A program made the position numbers and the translations under genes. Below are positions 10,227-18,126 of a stretch of 64,000 nucleotides of DNA, piece by piece; positions within the stretch are counted from its first letter, which is position 1, and each line of letters starts with the position of its first letter. Origin of the DNA: JBBDJB01 sp040880125. GTDB taxonomy: Bacteria; Planctomycetota; Planctomycetia; Pirellulales; JBBDJB01. The stretch spans positions 62,001 through 126,000 of the forward strand of contig JBBDJB010000054.1 in the NCBI GenBank assembly GCA_040880125.1, in the 5' to 3' direction. The notes beneath the pieces were generated by a model. It was not told the origin of the DNA and did no database searches. It saw only the letters and a list, made by a program, of their open reading frames with translations.

Positions 10227-12164
10227 ATGTGCGGTATCGCCGGCGCCGTCTGGACGCATCCCGAGGCGGCGCTGCCGCCCGAGGCGATCGCGCGAATGTC
10301 CCGCGAGCTCGTTCACCGCGGACCGGACGACGAGGGATCCTATCGGGCGGAGTATCGCCCCGGTGGTGCCTATCCCAGCACGCCCGGTGTGGCGCTCGCG
10401 TATCGGCGGTTGGCCATCATCGATCCGGCCGGGAGCCGCCAACCGCTGACGAATGAAGACGGCACTATCCAAGCCGTATTCAATGGAGAAATCTACAACT
10501 ACCGCGAGCTGCGCAACCGACTGGAGGGCTCCGGCCACGCGCTGCGCACCTGTGGCGACGGCGAAACGCTCGTGCATCTGTACGAGGACGAAGATGTCGA
10601 ATTTCTCGATCACCTGGTGGGCATGTTCGCCATTGCCCTGTGGGACGCTCGCAAGGGCCGGCTGCTTCTCGCGCGAGACCGCCTGGGACAGAAGCCGCTG
10701 GTCTACCGGCTCGATCGCGACCGGCTGCTGTTCGCCAGCGAATTGAAGGCCCTGCTCGCGGTGCCGGATGTTCCCCGCGAGATCGATCCCAGCGCGCTGG
10801 ACGAGTATCTCACCTACGGCTACGTGCCGCACCCGAACACGATCTACCGCGGCACGTGCAAGCTGCCGCCGGCGCATTACGCGGTGTTCGAGCGCGGCAG
10901 GTTCACCGTGCGCAGGTATTGGCAGCCGGACCTGGCGACCGAATCGGAAGCGTCCGAGGACGAGCAGGTGGAGCGATTGCGCGATGTAATTACCGATTCG
11001 GTCGCCCTGCAGATGCAGAGCGATGCGCCGCTGGGCGTGTTTCTCTCCGGCGGCGTCGATTCGTCGGTGATCGCGGCCTTGGCCCAGCAGCATTCCGATC
11101 GGCCCGTGCAGAGCTTCTCGATCGGCTTCCCCGTCGCCGAGTTCGACGAGACCGACTTCGCCCGGAGTGTCGCGAATCACCTGGGCATGCAGCATCACGC
11201 GTTCACCGTGGACCCGATTGCGGTGCAGGTGCTTCCCGAGTTGGTATGGCACTTCGACGAGCCATTTGCCGACAGTTCCGCCATCCCGACGTACTATCTC
11301 GCCCGATTGACGCGCGAGCACGCGAAGGTTGCCCTGTCCGGCGACGGTGCCGATGAACTGTTCGGCGGCTACGGCCGCTACAAGGCGGTGAAGCTGGCCA
11401 GCATGATCGACCGCCTGCCGCGCGCCGCGCGCAAGCTGCTGGCCAGCCGGCTGTGGCAGCGATTGCCCGGCGGAGTGCGGCAGAAGTCGCGACTCGAGCA
11501 CTGGAGGCGATTTGCCGAAGCGCTGGCGCTTTCGCCGCGGCACCGCTACCAGGGGTGGATGTCGATTTTTCCGGAAAACCATCGGGCGGCGCTATATACC
11601 GACGACTTTCTCGCAGCTCTGCCGGAGTCGGACCCGTTCGAGTGGTTGCGCTGTGCCTTCGAGCCGGTCGCGAAGCGCGACCCGGTCTCGCAGTGCGCGC
11701 TGGTCGATCTGGTGACGTATCTGCCGTGCGATCTAATGCAGAAGGTCGACCTGGCCACCATGGCCTGTGGTCTGGAGTGCCGCTCACCGTTTCTCGATCA
11801 TCGCGTGGTGGAGCTGGCCGCGCGATTGCCGTGGCAGATGAAGCAGCGCGTGTGGCGCGGCAAGCGCATCCTTCGCCGCACATTCGGTCATCTGTTGCCC
11901 CCCGGCGTCTTCCGCCGCCGCAAGTACGGCTTTTCCGTGCCGCTGGACTGGTGGTTCCGAAATGAGCTGCGAGAGTACGCGCATGAAGTATTGCTCGATC
12001 GGCAGACGCTCACCTCAGGCTTGTTCCGTGCCGAAGCGATTCGCACGCTGCTCGACGAGCACACGGCCGGCCGCGCCAACCATGCCGGAAGATTGTGGTC
12101 GCTGCTGGTGCTAGCGCTGTGGGTCGATCGCTGGAATCCGGTGCTTCCCACCGCTTCGTCGTAG
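10227..12164 (+). CDS. asnB: Asparagine synthase (glutamine-hydrolysing)
   Basis: 645 residues. The start is fixed by the family rule that Cys2 is the glutaminase nucleophile (MCGIAG); the open frame before it lies in intergenic DNA and there is only a weak GGGA ribosome-binding site. The class II glutamine amidotransferase domain spans about 1-190. The ATP pyrophosphatase domain carries SGGVDSS at 274-280 and later SGDGADELFGGY. It converts aspartate, glutamine and ATP to asparagine. Some relatives of this length amidate other acids in exopolysaccharide clusters, but no such cluster is nearby. Confidence 0.9.
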   Translation: MCGIAGAVWTHPEAALPPEAIARMSRELVHRGPDDEGSYRAEYRPGGAYPSTPGVALAYRRLAIIDPAGSRQPLTNEDGTIQAVFNGEIYNYRELRNRLEGSGHALRTCGDGETLVHLYEDEDVEFLDHLVGMFAIALWDARKGRLLLARDRLGQKPLVYRLDRDRLLFASELKALLAVPDVPREIDPSALDEYLTYGYVPHPNTIYRGTCKLPPAHYAVFERGRFTVRRYWQPDLATESEASEDEQVERLRDVITDSVALQMQSDAPLGVFLSGGVDSSVIAALAQQHSDRPVQSFSIGFPVAEFDETDFARSVANHLGMQHHAFTVDPIAVQVLPELVWHFDEPFADSSAIPTYYLARLTREHAKVALSGDGADELFGGYGRYKAVKLASMIDRLPRAARKLLASRLWQRLPGGVRQKSRLEHWRRFAEALALSPRHRYQGWMSIFPENHRAALYTDDFLAALPESDPFEWLRCAFEPVAKRDPVSQCALVDLVTYLPCDLMQKVDLATMACGLECRSPFLDHRVVELAARLPWQMKQRVWRGKRILRRTFGHLLPPGVFRRRKYGFSVPLDWWFRNELREYAHEVLLDRQTLTSGLFRAEAIRTLLDEHTAGRANHAGRLWSLLVLALWVDRWNPVLPTASS

Positions 12165-12395
12165 CTGGACCTACTTACCAGCACCACTGCAGTGCACCGA
12201 ATATGTCGGTGCGACGGAATGTACCGGTGGCGAAGGTGTCCGCTGCGAATGGGGAGGATTCAGCGTGCGGATTTCCTGGGACTGCCTGGCGGTGCGGCCG
12301 AATTCTTCTTTAGCGTCGGCCCGCTTGCCGATAAGATGAAGCGGACAGCGAAGCTTTATCGGCCGTGCGACTAGCAGTTTGGAGGCGGCTTGCAC

Positions 12396-13664
12396 ATGAA
12401 GGACGTCCTGGCGGTGGTGCTCGCGGGAGGGAAGGGTTCGCGGCTGGAGCCGCTGACGCGCGATCGGGCGAAGCCGGCCGTGCCCTTCGGCGGGGCCTAC
12501 CGCATCATCGATTTCACGCTCTCGAACTGCATCAACAGCGGTTTTCGCAAGATCCTGCTGCTGACGCAGTACAAGGCGATGAGCCTCGACCGGCACATCA
12601 ACATCGCCTGGCGCTCGCTGCTGTCACGGGAGCTGGGCGAGTTTATCGACGTCGTGCCGCCGCAGCAGCGCATCGACGAGCATTGGTACCAGGGCACGGC
12701 CGACGCCGTCTACCAGAACATCTATACGCTGGAGAAGGAACGCCCCCAATACGTGGTGATTCTGGCCGGCGATCACATCTACAAGATGAACTACCACACG
12801 CTGGTGGAGTTCCACAAACAGTGCGGCGCCGATCTGACGATCAGCGCGCTGCGCGTGGAGATGGACGAAGCCCGGCAGTTCGGCGTGATGCAAATCGAAT
12901 CGGACGGCCGCGTGGTGGGCTTTCAAGAAAAGCCGGCGCATCCCAAGCCGATTCCCGGGGACGACGCCCACGCACTGGCCTCGATGGGCGTCTACGTCTT
13001 CACGGCCCGGTTTCTGTTCGAGCAGTTGTGCCTGGACGCCACGCGGCCCGGCAGTGCGCACGACTTCGGCCGAAACATCATTCCCTCGATCATCGACACG
13101 CACCGGGTTTTTGCGTATCCGTTCCGCGACGAGAACCGCAAGGCCGACGCCTACTGGCGCGACGTCGGCACGCTCGATGCCTATTACAACGCGAATCTCG
13201 ACCTGGTGTCGGTCGATCCGCTGCTGAACATGTACGACGACCACTGGCCGATCCGCACGTATCATCCCACCTATCCGCCGCCGAAGTTCGTCTTCGCCGA
13301 GCACGGCGAAGGCGCGCGGCGCGGCGAAGCGCTCGACAGCATCGTCTGCCAGGGTTCCATCCTCTCGGGCGGACACGTCGAGCGATCCATCCTCGGCGCC
13401 AACACGCGGATCAACAGCTACGCCCACGTCGAGGACTCGATCGTATTCGAAAGCGTCGACATCGGGCGGCACTCGCGCGTCCGCCGGGCGATCATCGACA
13501 AGGGCGTGCATCTGCCGCCCGGGACGGAAGTCGGCTACGATCACGAGCACGATCTGCGCCGTGGCTTCGTCATCACCGAGGGCGGGGTGGTGGTCATCGC
13601 CAAGGCGGACGGCCGCGATCACTTCCACGAGGCCGAATTGGCCAGCCACCGCAACGGCGAATGA
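12396..13664 (+). CDS. glgC: Glucose-1-phosphate adenylyltransferase
   Basis: 422 residues, the usual length. Makes ADP-glucose from glucose-1-phosphate and ATP for glycogen synthesis. The nucleotide-binding signature VLAGGKGSRLEPLT is at residues 8-21, followed by RAKPAVPFGG. YQGTADAVYQN, VVILAGDHIYKM, GFQEKP and a C-terminal left-handed beta-helix part are all present. The ATG at 12396 is preferred over a TTG at 12390 because GGAGG at 12381-12385 is spaced 10 bases from the ATG and only 4 from the TTG. No other glycogen genes adjoin it. Confidence 0.95.
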   Translation: MKDVLAVVLAGGKGSRLEPLTRDRAKPAVPFGGAYRIIDFTLSNCINSGFRKILLLTQYKAMSLDRHINIAWRSLLSRELGEFIDVVPPQQRIDEHWYQGTADAVYQNIYTLEKERPQYVVILAGDHIYKMNYHTLVEFHKQCGADLTISALRVEMDEARQFGVMQIESDGRVVGFQEKPAHPKPIPGDDAHALASMGVYVFTARFLFEQLCLDATRPGSAHDFGRNIIPSIIDTHRVFAYPFRDENRKADAYWRDVGTLDAYYNANLDLVSVDPLLNMYDDHWPIRTYHPTYPPPKFVFAEHGEGARRGEALDSIVCQGSILSGGHVERSILGANTRINSYAHVEDSIVFESVDIGRHSRVRRAIIDKGVHLPPGTEVGYDHEHDLRRGFVITEGGVVVIAKADGRDHFHEAELASHRNGE

Positions 13665-13883
13665 GCCGTAGCGGTCATCGGAGATAGGCGACAGGCACCG
13701 TGGGCCGCGGCGAGAGTCCGCGCGCCGTCACCGGCCGTGGGTAGTTTGACCGATGCGCCAACTTTCGATGCCCTGAGTCACCGACGAAAAAATGGCTTTT
13801 CGCTGAGTGCTCGGCTAGCGCACATTCTTCGAGCTTGGAGTTGTCCATACGGGCCTGATGCGTGAAAAAACAGGTATCCGAAG

Positions 13884-13920
13884 AGCCTGTGCTGCCCAGC
13901 GAGGGCGGTGCAGGCTTTTT
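13884..13920 (+). terminator. Intrinsic terminator without an adjacent gene
   Basis: A 14-bp stem with three G-T pairs (13884-13897 with 13903-13916, loop AGCGA) is followed directly by TTTTT. It is 220 bases downstream of the glgC stop codon. Confidence 0.75.
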
Positions 13921-14116
13921 GCATTGATGGTCCCGACGTGCGAAAATTAGTTCGTTTTATGTCGAGCAATGCTATGACAACGCGGACAACTCACGGAAGC
14001 GAGAAAAAATCGAGCAAGTAGGGTCCGCGGGTGTGGACATTCGGCTTTGTAGCTGGAACGCGCAAGGGTCCGGCCGAACCCGGTGCAAGCAAGAAACTTT
14101 CACCAATTCAGTTACG

Positions 14117-14147
14117 ACACGGCTGGGCAAGTCAGCCGTGCCACCCA
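14117..14147. repeat. Repeat C copy upstream of guaB
   Basis: CACGGCTGGGCAAGTCAGCC followed by GTGCCACCC forms a short hairpin. It is in inverse orientation to the copies near 9882 and 10044. Confidence 0.7.
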
Positions 14148-14250
14148 TGAACGAACTGACAGCCACCGGCCGCGGCCGGATGCTTGCCAGCGGCCAGGCG
14201 ATGCCGGCATAATGCGAGATTCACTCGCGAGACTCGGGGAGGGTCGGGAA

Positions 14251-15738
14251 ATGCACGACAAAATCAGGACCATGGGGCTCACGTTCGACGACGTGCTCAT
14301 CGAGCCGCGATACAGCGAGGTCGTGCCCTCGGAAGTCGATGTCTCCACCCGGCTCACCCAAAAGATCACGCTGAACATCCCCATCGTCAGCTCGCCGATG
14401 GATACCGTGACCGAAAGCCGGATGGCAATCGCCCTGGCCCAGGAAGGAGGCCTGGGGGTGATCCATAAGAACATGTCGATCAACCGACAGACCGACGAGG
14501 TCGACAAGGTCAAGCGCAGCGCCAACGGCATCATTCCCGACCCCGTCACCCTGCCGCCGGAGGCCACCGTCGCCAGGGCCCGCGAGATCATGCAGCAGCA
14601 CAATGTTTCCGGCGTGCCGATCACCGATCCCGACGGCCGGCTGCGCGGCATTCTCACCCGCCGGGACCTCCGCTTTCTCGAAACCAGCGACCTGCCGATC
14701 TCCGAAGTCATGACCAGCGATCCGCTCGTTACGGCTACGGGGACCGTAACGCTTGAGGAAGCTGAGAAGATTTTGATGGCAAAAAAGGTCGAGAAACTTT
14801 TGCTGGTTGACGAAAACTACAAACTGACGGGCCTGATCACGATCAAAGACATCGACATGATGAAGAGCTTCCCGCAAGCCTGCAAAGATAGGCAAGGGAG
14901 GCTAAGGGTCGGGGCCGCCGTCGGCGTGCATGATTTCGAGCGTGCCGAGAGCCTCATCGCCAAGGACGTCGACCTGCTGGTGGTCGATAGCGCCCACGGC
15001 CATTCGGCCAACGTGATCGAGACGGTGCGGGAGATTAAGCGGCAGTGGGGAATCGACGTCGTCGCCGGCAACGTGGCGACCGCCGAAGGATGCGAGGACT
15101 TAATTCGGGCCGGTGCGGACGCGGTCAAGATCGGCATCGGGCCCGGCTCGATCTGCACCACGCGGGTGATCTCGGGCATCGGAGTTCCGCAGATCACGGC
15201 CATTGACGCAGCGGCCGAGGTGGCCAAGGGCGCGGGCGTGCCGGTTGTCGCCGACGGAGGCATACGCTACTCGGGAGACATCACTAAGGCGATCGCCGCC
15301 GGGGCCTATTGCGTGATGATCGGCGGGCTGCTGGCCGGCATGGATGAAAGCCCCGGCGAACAGATTTTGTACCAGGGAAGGACGTTCAAGATTTATCGCG
15401 GCATGGGTTCGCTCGGCGCCATGGTTAAAGGCTCGAGCGAGCGCTACCGCCAGACAAGCGACCAGCCGGGGACCGGCAAGCTCGTGCCCGAGGGCGTCGA
15501 GGGTCGCGTCCCTTACAAGGGAGCACTCAGCCCATTCATCTATCAGCTAGTAGGCGGGCTGCGAGCCGGAATGGGTTATTGCGGAGCACGGACCATCGGA
15601 GAGCTGCGCACCGAAGCGCGGTTTATCCAAGTCTCGCCGGCAAGTGTACGGGAGAGTCATCCACATGACATCGCGATTACGCAGGAAGCACCCAACTACT
15701 CCACCGAGTACTCGACCTCCAAGGGCGAGAACTCCTAG
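14251..15738 (+). CDS. guaB: Inosine-5'-monophosphate dehydrogenase
   Basis: 495 residues. Catalyses NAD-dependent oxidation of IMP to XMP, the committed step of GMP synthesis. The start ATG follows a GGGAGGGTCGGGA ribosome-binding stretch; the frame upstream contains repeat C. The N-terminal barrel half begins GLTFDDVLIEP. Two CBS domains lie at about 95-210. The catalytic loop GPGSICTTR has the nucleophile Cys302, followed by the flavin-independent IMPDH segment GVPVVADGG. The C-terminus overlaps the next open frame by 74 bases if that gene starts at 15665. Confidence 0.95.
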   Translation: MHDKIRTMGLTFDDVLIEPRYSEVVPSEVDVSTRLTQKITLNIPIVSSPMDTVTESRMAIALAQEGGLGVIHKNMSINRQTDEVDKVKRSANGIIPDPVTLPPEATVARAREIMQQHNVSGVPITDPDGRLRGILTRRDLRFLETSDLPISEVMTSDPLVTATGTVTLEEAEKILMAKKVEKLLLVDENYKLTGLITIKDIDMMKSFPQACKDRQGRLRVGAAVGVHDFERAESLIAKDVDLLVVDSAHGHSANVIETVREIKRQWGIDVVAGNVATAEGCEDLIRAGADAVKIGIGPGSICTTRVISGIGVPQITAIDAAAEVAKGAGVPVVADGGIRYSGDITKAIAAGAYCVMIGGLLAGMDESPGEQILYQGRTFKIYRGMGSLGAMVKGSSERYRQTSDQPGTGKLVPEGVEGRVPYKGALSPFIYQLVGGLRAGMGYCGARTIGELRTEARFIQVSPASVRESHPHDIAITQEAPNYSTEYSTSKGENS

Positions 15739-16729
15739 CCGGACCGCTCGGGTAGCCAGCGCGCTTGTGGCGCTTGCCATGGCCGGTAGTGCAACGGCGG
15801 CCGAACCGGCTCCCTGGCGGCCCAGCAAGTCGCAAGCTTCCGATGCGCGCCAGTCCGGCAACCAGGCGGCGGTGGCCGAGCGCGAGTCGGCTCCGAGCCA
15901 GCCGCCCAAGCTCGCCTGGCGTCCGTGGCGGCCGGGCAAGCTCGCTCCGCAGGATCGAGCACCCCAGGACAGAGCGCCCCAGGACACAGCGCACCAGCAC
16001 ACTTTGTCGCGTGGCAATGCCGAACTGGTGCAGGCGACCGATCCGGCCGATCCGTTCGAGCAGCCACCGGCCCGCCGGCCCGTGCAGGCGGCCCAGGTCG
16101 ATCCATTCGACCAGTCCGCTCCGGCGGCACAGCAGCCGGCCTGGACGGTTCCGCAAGTGGCCGACCGTTTGCAGGAGCCGGCCCAGCCCGATCCGTCACG
16201 GTTTCCCGAGCCCAGCTACGACGCACTTCCGGAAGAGCGCCCCCGGGATATCCGGCAGGAGGCGCTAGACGCCTGCCGCGAGTCGATCGCCGATCTTCGC
16301 GCACACCGCATCGCCAACATCAGCCTGGATATTTCGATCCCGGGCGAGGCGGGCGCGGACTTCCCTTACGAGTGTGAGCTGGACGCGCCGCCGTATGTAC
16401 AACGGCATTGGGCGGAGCTGACGTTTCTGTGGCGGGCGTCGGCCTTGTGCCATAAGCCGCTGTACTTCGAGGACGTGCAGCTCGAGCGGTACGGCCACTC
16501 GTGGGGGCCGCTGGCGCAGCCCTTTGTCTCCTCGGCGCACTTCTTCGCCACCGTGCCGGTGCTGCCGTACCATATGGGCTTGAAGTCGCCGCACGAGTGC
16601 GTTTACACGTTGGGTCACTACCGGCCGGGAAGCTGTGCTCCGTACATGATCGAGCCGGTGCCGATCAGCGTTCGGGCCGCCCTGTTCCAGGCCGGAGCAG
16701 TGGTCGGAGCCGCCGCGGCGATTCCCTAG
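15665..16729 (+). CDS. Exported planctomycete-type conserved protein
   Basis: 354 residues. The N-terminal 50 residues look like a long arginine-rich signal peptide with the hydrophobic core VASALVALAMAGSATA and a cleavage site near AEPAPW. A Pro/Gln/Ala-rich low-complexity stretch follows to about 200. The last 150 residues form a compact conserved-looking domain (ALCHKPLYFEDVQLERYGH, VPVLPYHMGLKSPHECVYTLGHYRPG) with a hydrophobic C-terminal segment. I believe this tail is common in planctomycetes but know of no assigned function. The chosen ATG lies inside the end of guaB; a later start near 15779 would remove the signal peptide. Confidence 0.6.
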   Translation: MTSRLRRKHPTTPPSTRPPRARTPSRTARVASALVALAMAGSATAAEPAPWRPSKSQASDARQSGNQAAVAERESAPSQPPKLAWRPWRPGKLAPQDRAPQDRAPQDTAHQHTLSRGNAELVQATDPADPFEQPPARRPVQAAQVDPFDQSAPAAQQPAWTVPQVADRLQEPAQPDPSRFPEPSYDALPEERPRDIRQEALDACRESIADLRAHRIANISLDISIPGEAGADFPYECELDAPPYVQRHWAELTFLWRASALCHKPLYFEDVQLERYGHSWGPLAQPFVSSAHFFATVPVLPYHMGLKSPHECVYTLGHYRPGSCAPYMIEPVPISVRAALFQAGAVVGAAAAIP

Positions 16730-16735
16730 GGAGAA

Positions 16736-16784
16736 GAAAAAGGGGATTGGCTCGGAGCCTGGCGAGGTGCCTTTTCCCTTTTTT
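16736..16784. repeat. Repeat E copy
   Basis: AAAAAGGGGATTGGCTCGGA at the left pairs with CCTTTTCCCTTTTTT at the right. The same hairpin type is found four times within the BMC operon. Confidence 0.7.
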
Positions 16785-16904
16785 CGACGGCGCCATTTTC
16801 GACGCCCGCTGTTTCGAAGCGAGAAGCGTACCACCTGACACGCTGAAAAATGCGAAAGCGGCAGCCGACGAACATCGCCGGTTGCCGTTTTGGCATTGGT
16901 GCCC

Positions 16905-16954
16905 GGTCTGCTGTGCGGGCCATTCGCGGTTGGACTTGGTCCGCACAGCAGACC
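16905..16954. repeat. Repeat G hairpin (perfect 14-bp inverted repeat)
   Basis: GGTCTGCTGTGCGG at 16905-16918 is exactly complementary to CCGCACAGCAGACC at 16941-16954, with a 22-base spacer. It lies between two convergent genes and could act in termination. A half copy of the same sequence is at 58734-58752. Confidence 0.8.
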
Positions 16955-16962
16955 CTACGAAG

Positions 16963-17193
16963 CTACATCTCGCACTCCGGCAGACCGCACCCGCCCATCC
17001 CACAGGGGCCGCCACGAGGGGGACCGCTGATCGGCAAACCGCCCTGTTTGGCACCGCTGTGGGCGGCCGGTACACTGAGCAGCTTTTCCAGGCTTGCTCC
17101 GTCGCACTGGGGACAGCGGGGCCGGTCATTGCCGCGGACCAGTGTCTCGAAGGTGGAACCGCAGCCGCGGCATTGGTATTCGTAAAGGGGCAT
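16963..17193 (-). CDS. FmdB-family zinc ribbon protein
   Basis: 76 residues. The start MPLYEYQC is characteristic and is preceded by AGGAGAG. Two CxxC knuckles (Cys8/Cys11 and Cys27/Cys30) form the zinc ribbon of the FmdB/CxxC_CXXC_SSSS family (PF09723). The C-terminal tail is Gly/Pro/Cys-rich and ends in two more cysteines (CGLPEC). The family's role is unclear; members are often called regulators because of FmdB of Methylophilus. The gene is isolated and convergent with the exported protein before it. Confidence 0.85.
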   Translation of the reverse strand: MPLYEYQCRGCGSTFETLVRGNDRPRCPQCDGASLEKLLSVPAAHSGAKQGGLPISGPPRGGPCGMGGCGLPECEM

Positions 17194-17719
17194 CGCTGTG
17201 AACTCTCCTGCTAGGCAAGCTTCAACCGTCAGGACGGGCACCGAAACCGTGCCCTGGCTGGCCCTATTGTAGCACCTCCGCCGGCCGTGCGGCCATTGCG
17301 CCTCTTGGGGCGAAATGCCTCGGTGCCTTTCCCGAGTCAAGGTGTATGATTGCTTGAGGAGCGGCCGTCGGCTCTGTCTTGGTGCGGGAGTGGAATCCTC
17401 GGATTCTCCCTCTCCCTCGCAGGGAGAGCGCCGGAGAGAGGGTGTCACAGACAACAGGGAATCGCCCGATGCTCGCAACCGCAGCGCACCGGCAAGAATG
17501 CCTGTGCCACGCTACGCCAGAATCGTCCGACAAAACACATCGCCCCGGGTCGCCGCCGATGCCATTGCTTGACAACCGAAATAGGGTCGACTAACACACT
17601 TGGCGCACGGGCAAACGTGGCGCACGGGGTACACTGGTGACGCGGGGGCGTCCGCTGCAACACAAGCTTTCCAGAGTCGGGTCGAGAGCGACCTACCTTC
17701 TCGCTTGAGGACATAAACG
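17194..17719. other. Intergenic stretch with degenerate repeats B and A
   Basis: A degenerate repeat B is at 17406-17443 and a half repeat A (GAATGCCTGTGCCACG) is at about 17495-17511. No coding sequence is credible. The 17580-17700 part may hold the promoter for the acidic protein gene. Confidence 0.5.
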
Positions 17720-18025
17720 ATGTACGCTGAATTGACGCTTCCCGAGCACGAACGGCTGCCGCACGAAGGGGAGATTCTCCGGCCGTCCGCCGCGCCGCCG
17801 CGCCGCGTGGTCGACTCTCCCGCCGCGGCCGGCGATGAATTCGACGATTTTGACGAAGACGACTTCGATGATGAGTTCGACGACGACTTCGAAGAAGACT
17901 GGGAAGACGAATTCGCCGAGGACGAAGGCGACGAAGCCGAGGAGGAGGAAGAATTCGACGAGGACCTCAGCCTGGTGGAGGACGACGGCGACGGCTTCGA
18001 AGAAGAGTCGGAAGACGAAGCCTAG
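17720..18025 (+). CDS. Small extremely acidic protein
   Basis: 101 residues. The first 38 residues are ordinary in composition. From about residue 39 to the end nearly every residue is Asp, Glu or Phe in a loose repeat such as DEFDDFDEDD. GC-rich third positions and a fixed frame argue for a real gene. The stop is about 100 bases before ileS. Such tails usually bind cations or basic proteins such as ribosomal or nucleic-acid-binding partners. No family was recognised, so no specific function is claimed. Confidence 0.6.
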   Translation: MYAELTLPEHERLPHEGEILRPSAAPPRRVVDSPAAAGDEFDDFDEDDFDDEFDDDFEEDWEDEFAEDEGDEAEEEEEFDEDLSLVEDDGDGFEEESEDEA

Positions 18026-18126
18026 CTCCCGCACCGCCGCCGATTGAAGGAACCGCCCCGGCGTGGTCTACTGGCCGGTTTGCGATCCCTTCGCAGCGTT
18101 CATCCCAGCCGGGCAAAAGTTTCGCG

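Larger units (their letters stand above)
13665..14250. other. 586-base intergenic region with an orphan terminator
   Basis: No coding sequence is convincing here. It holds a strong intrinsic terminator (13884-13920) and a repeat C copy (14117-14147). The stretch 13672-13883 could be the glgC 3' untranslated region or a small RNA gene. Confidence 0.5.
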
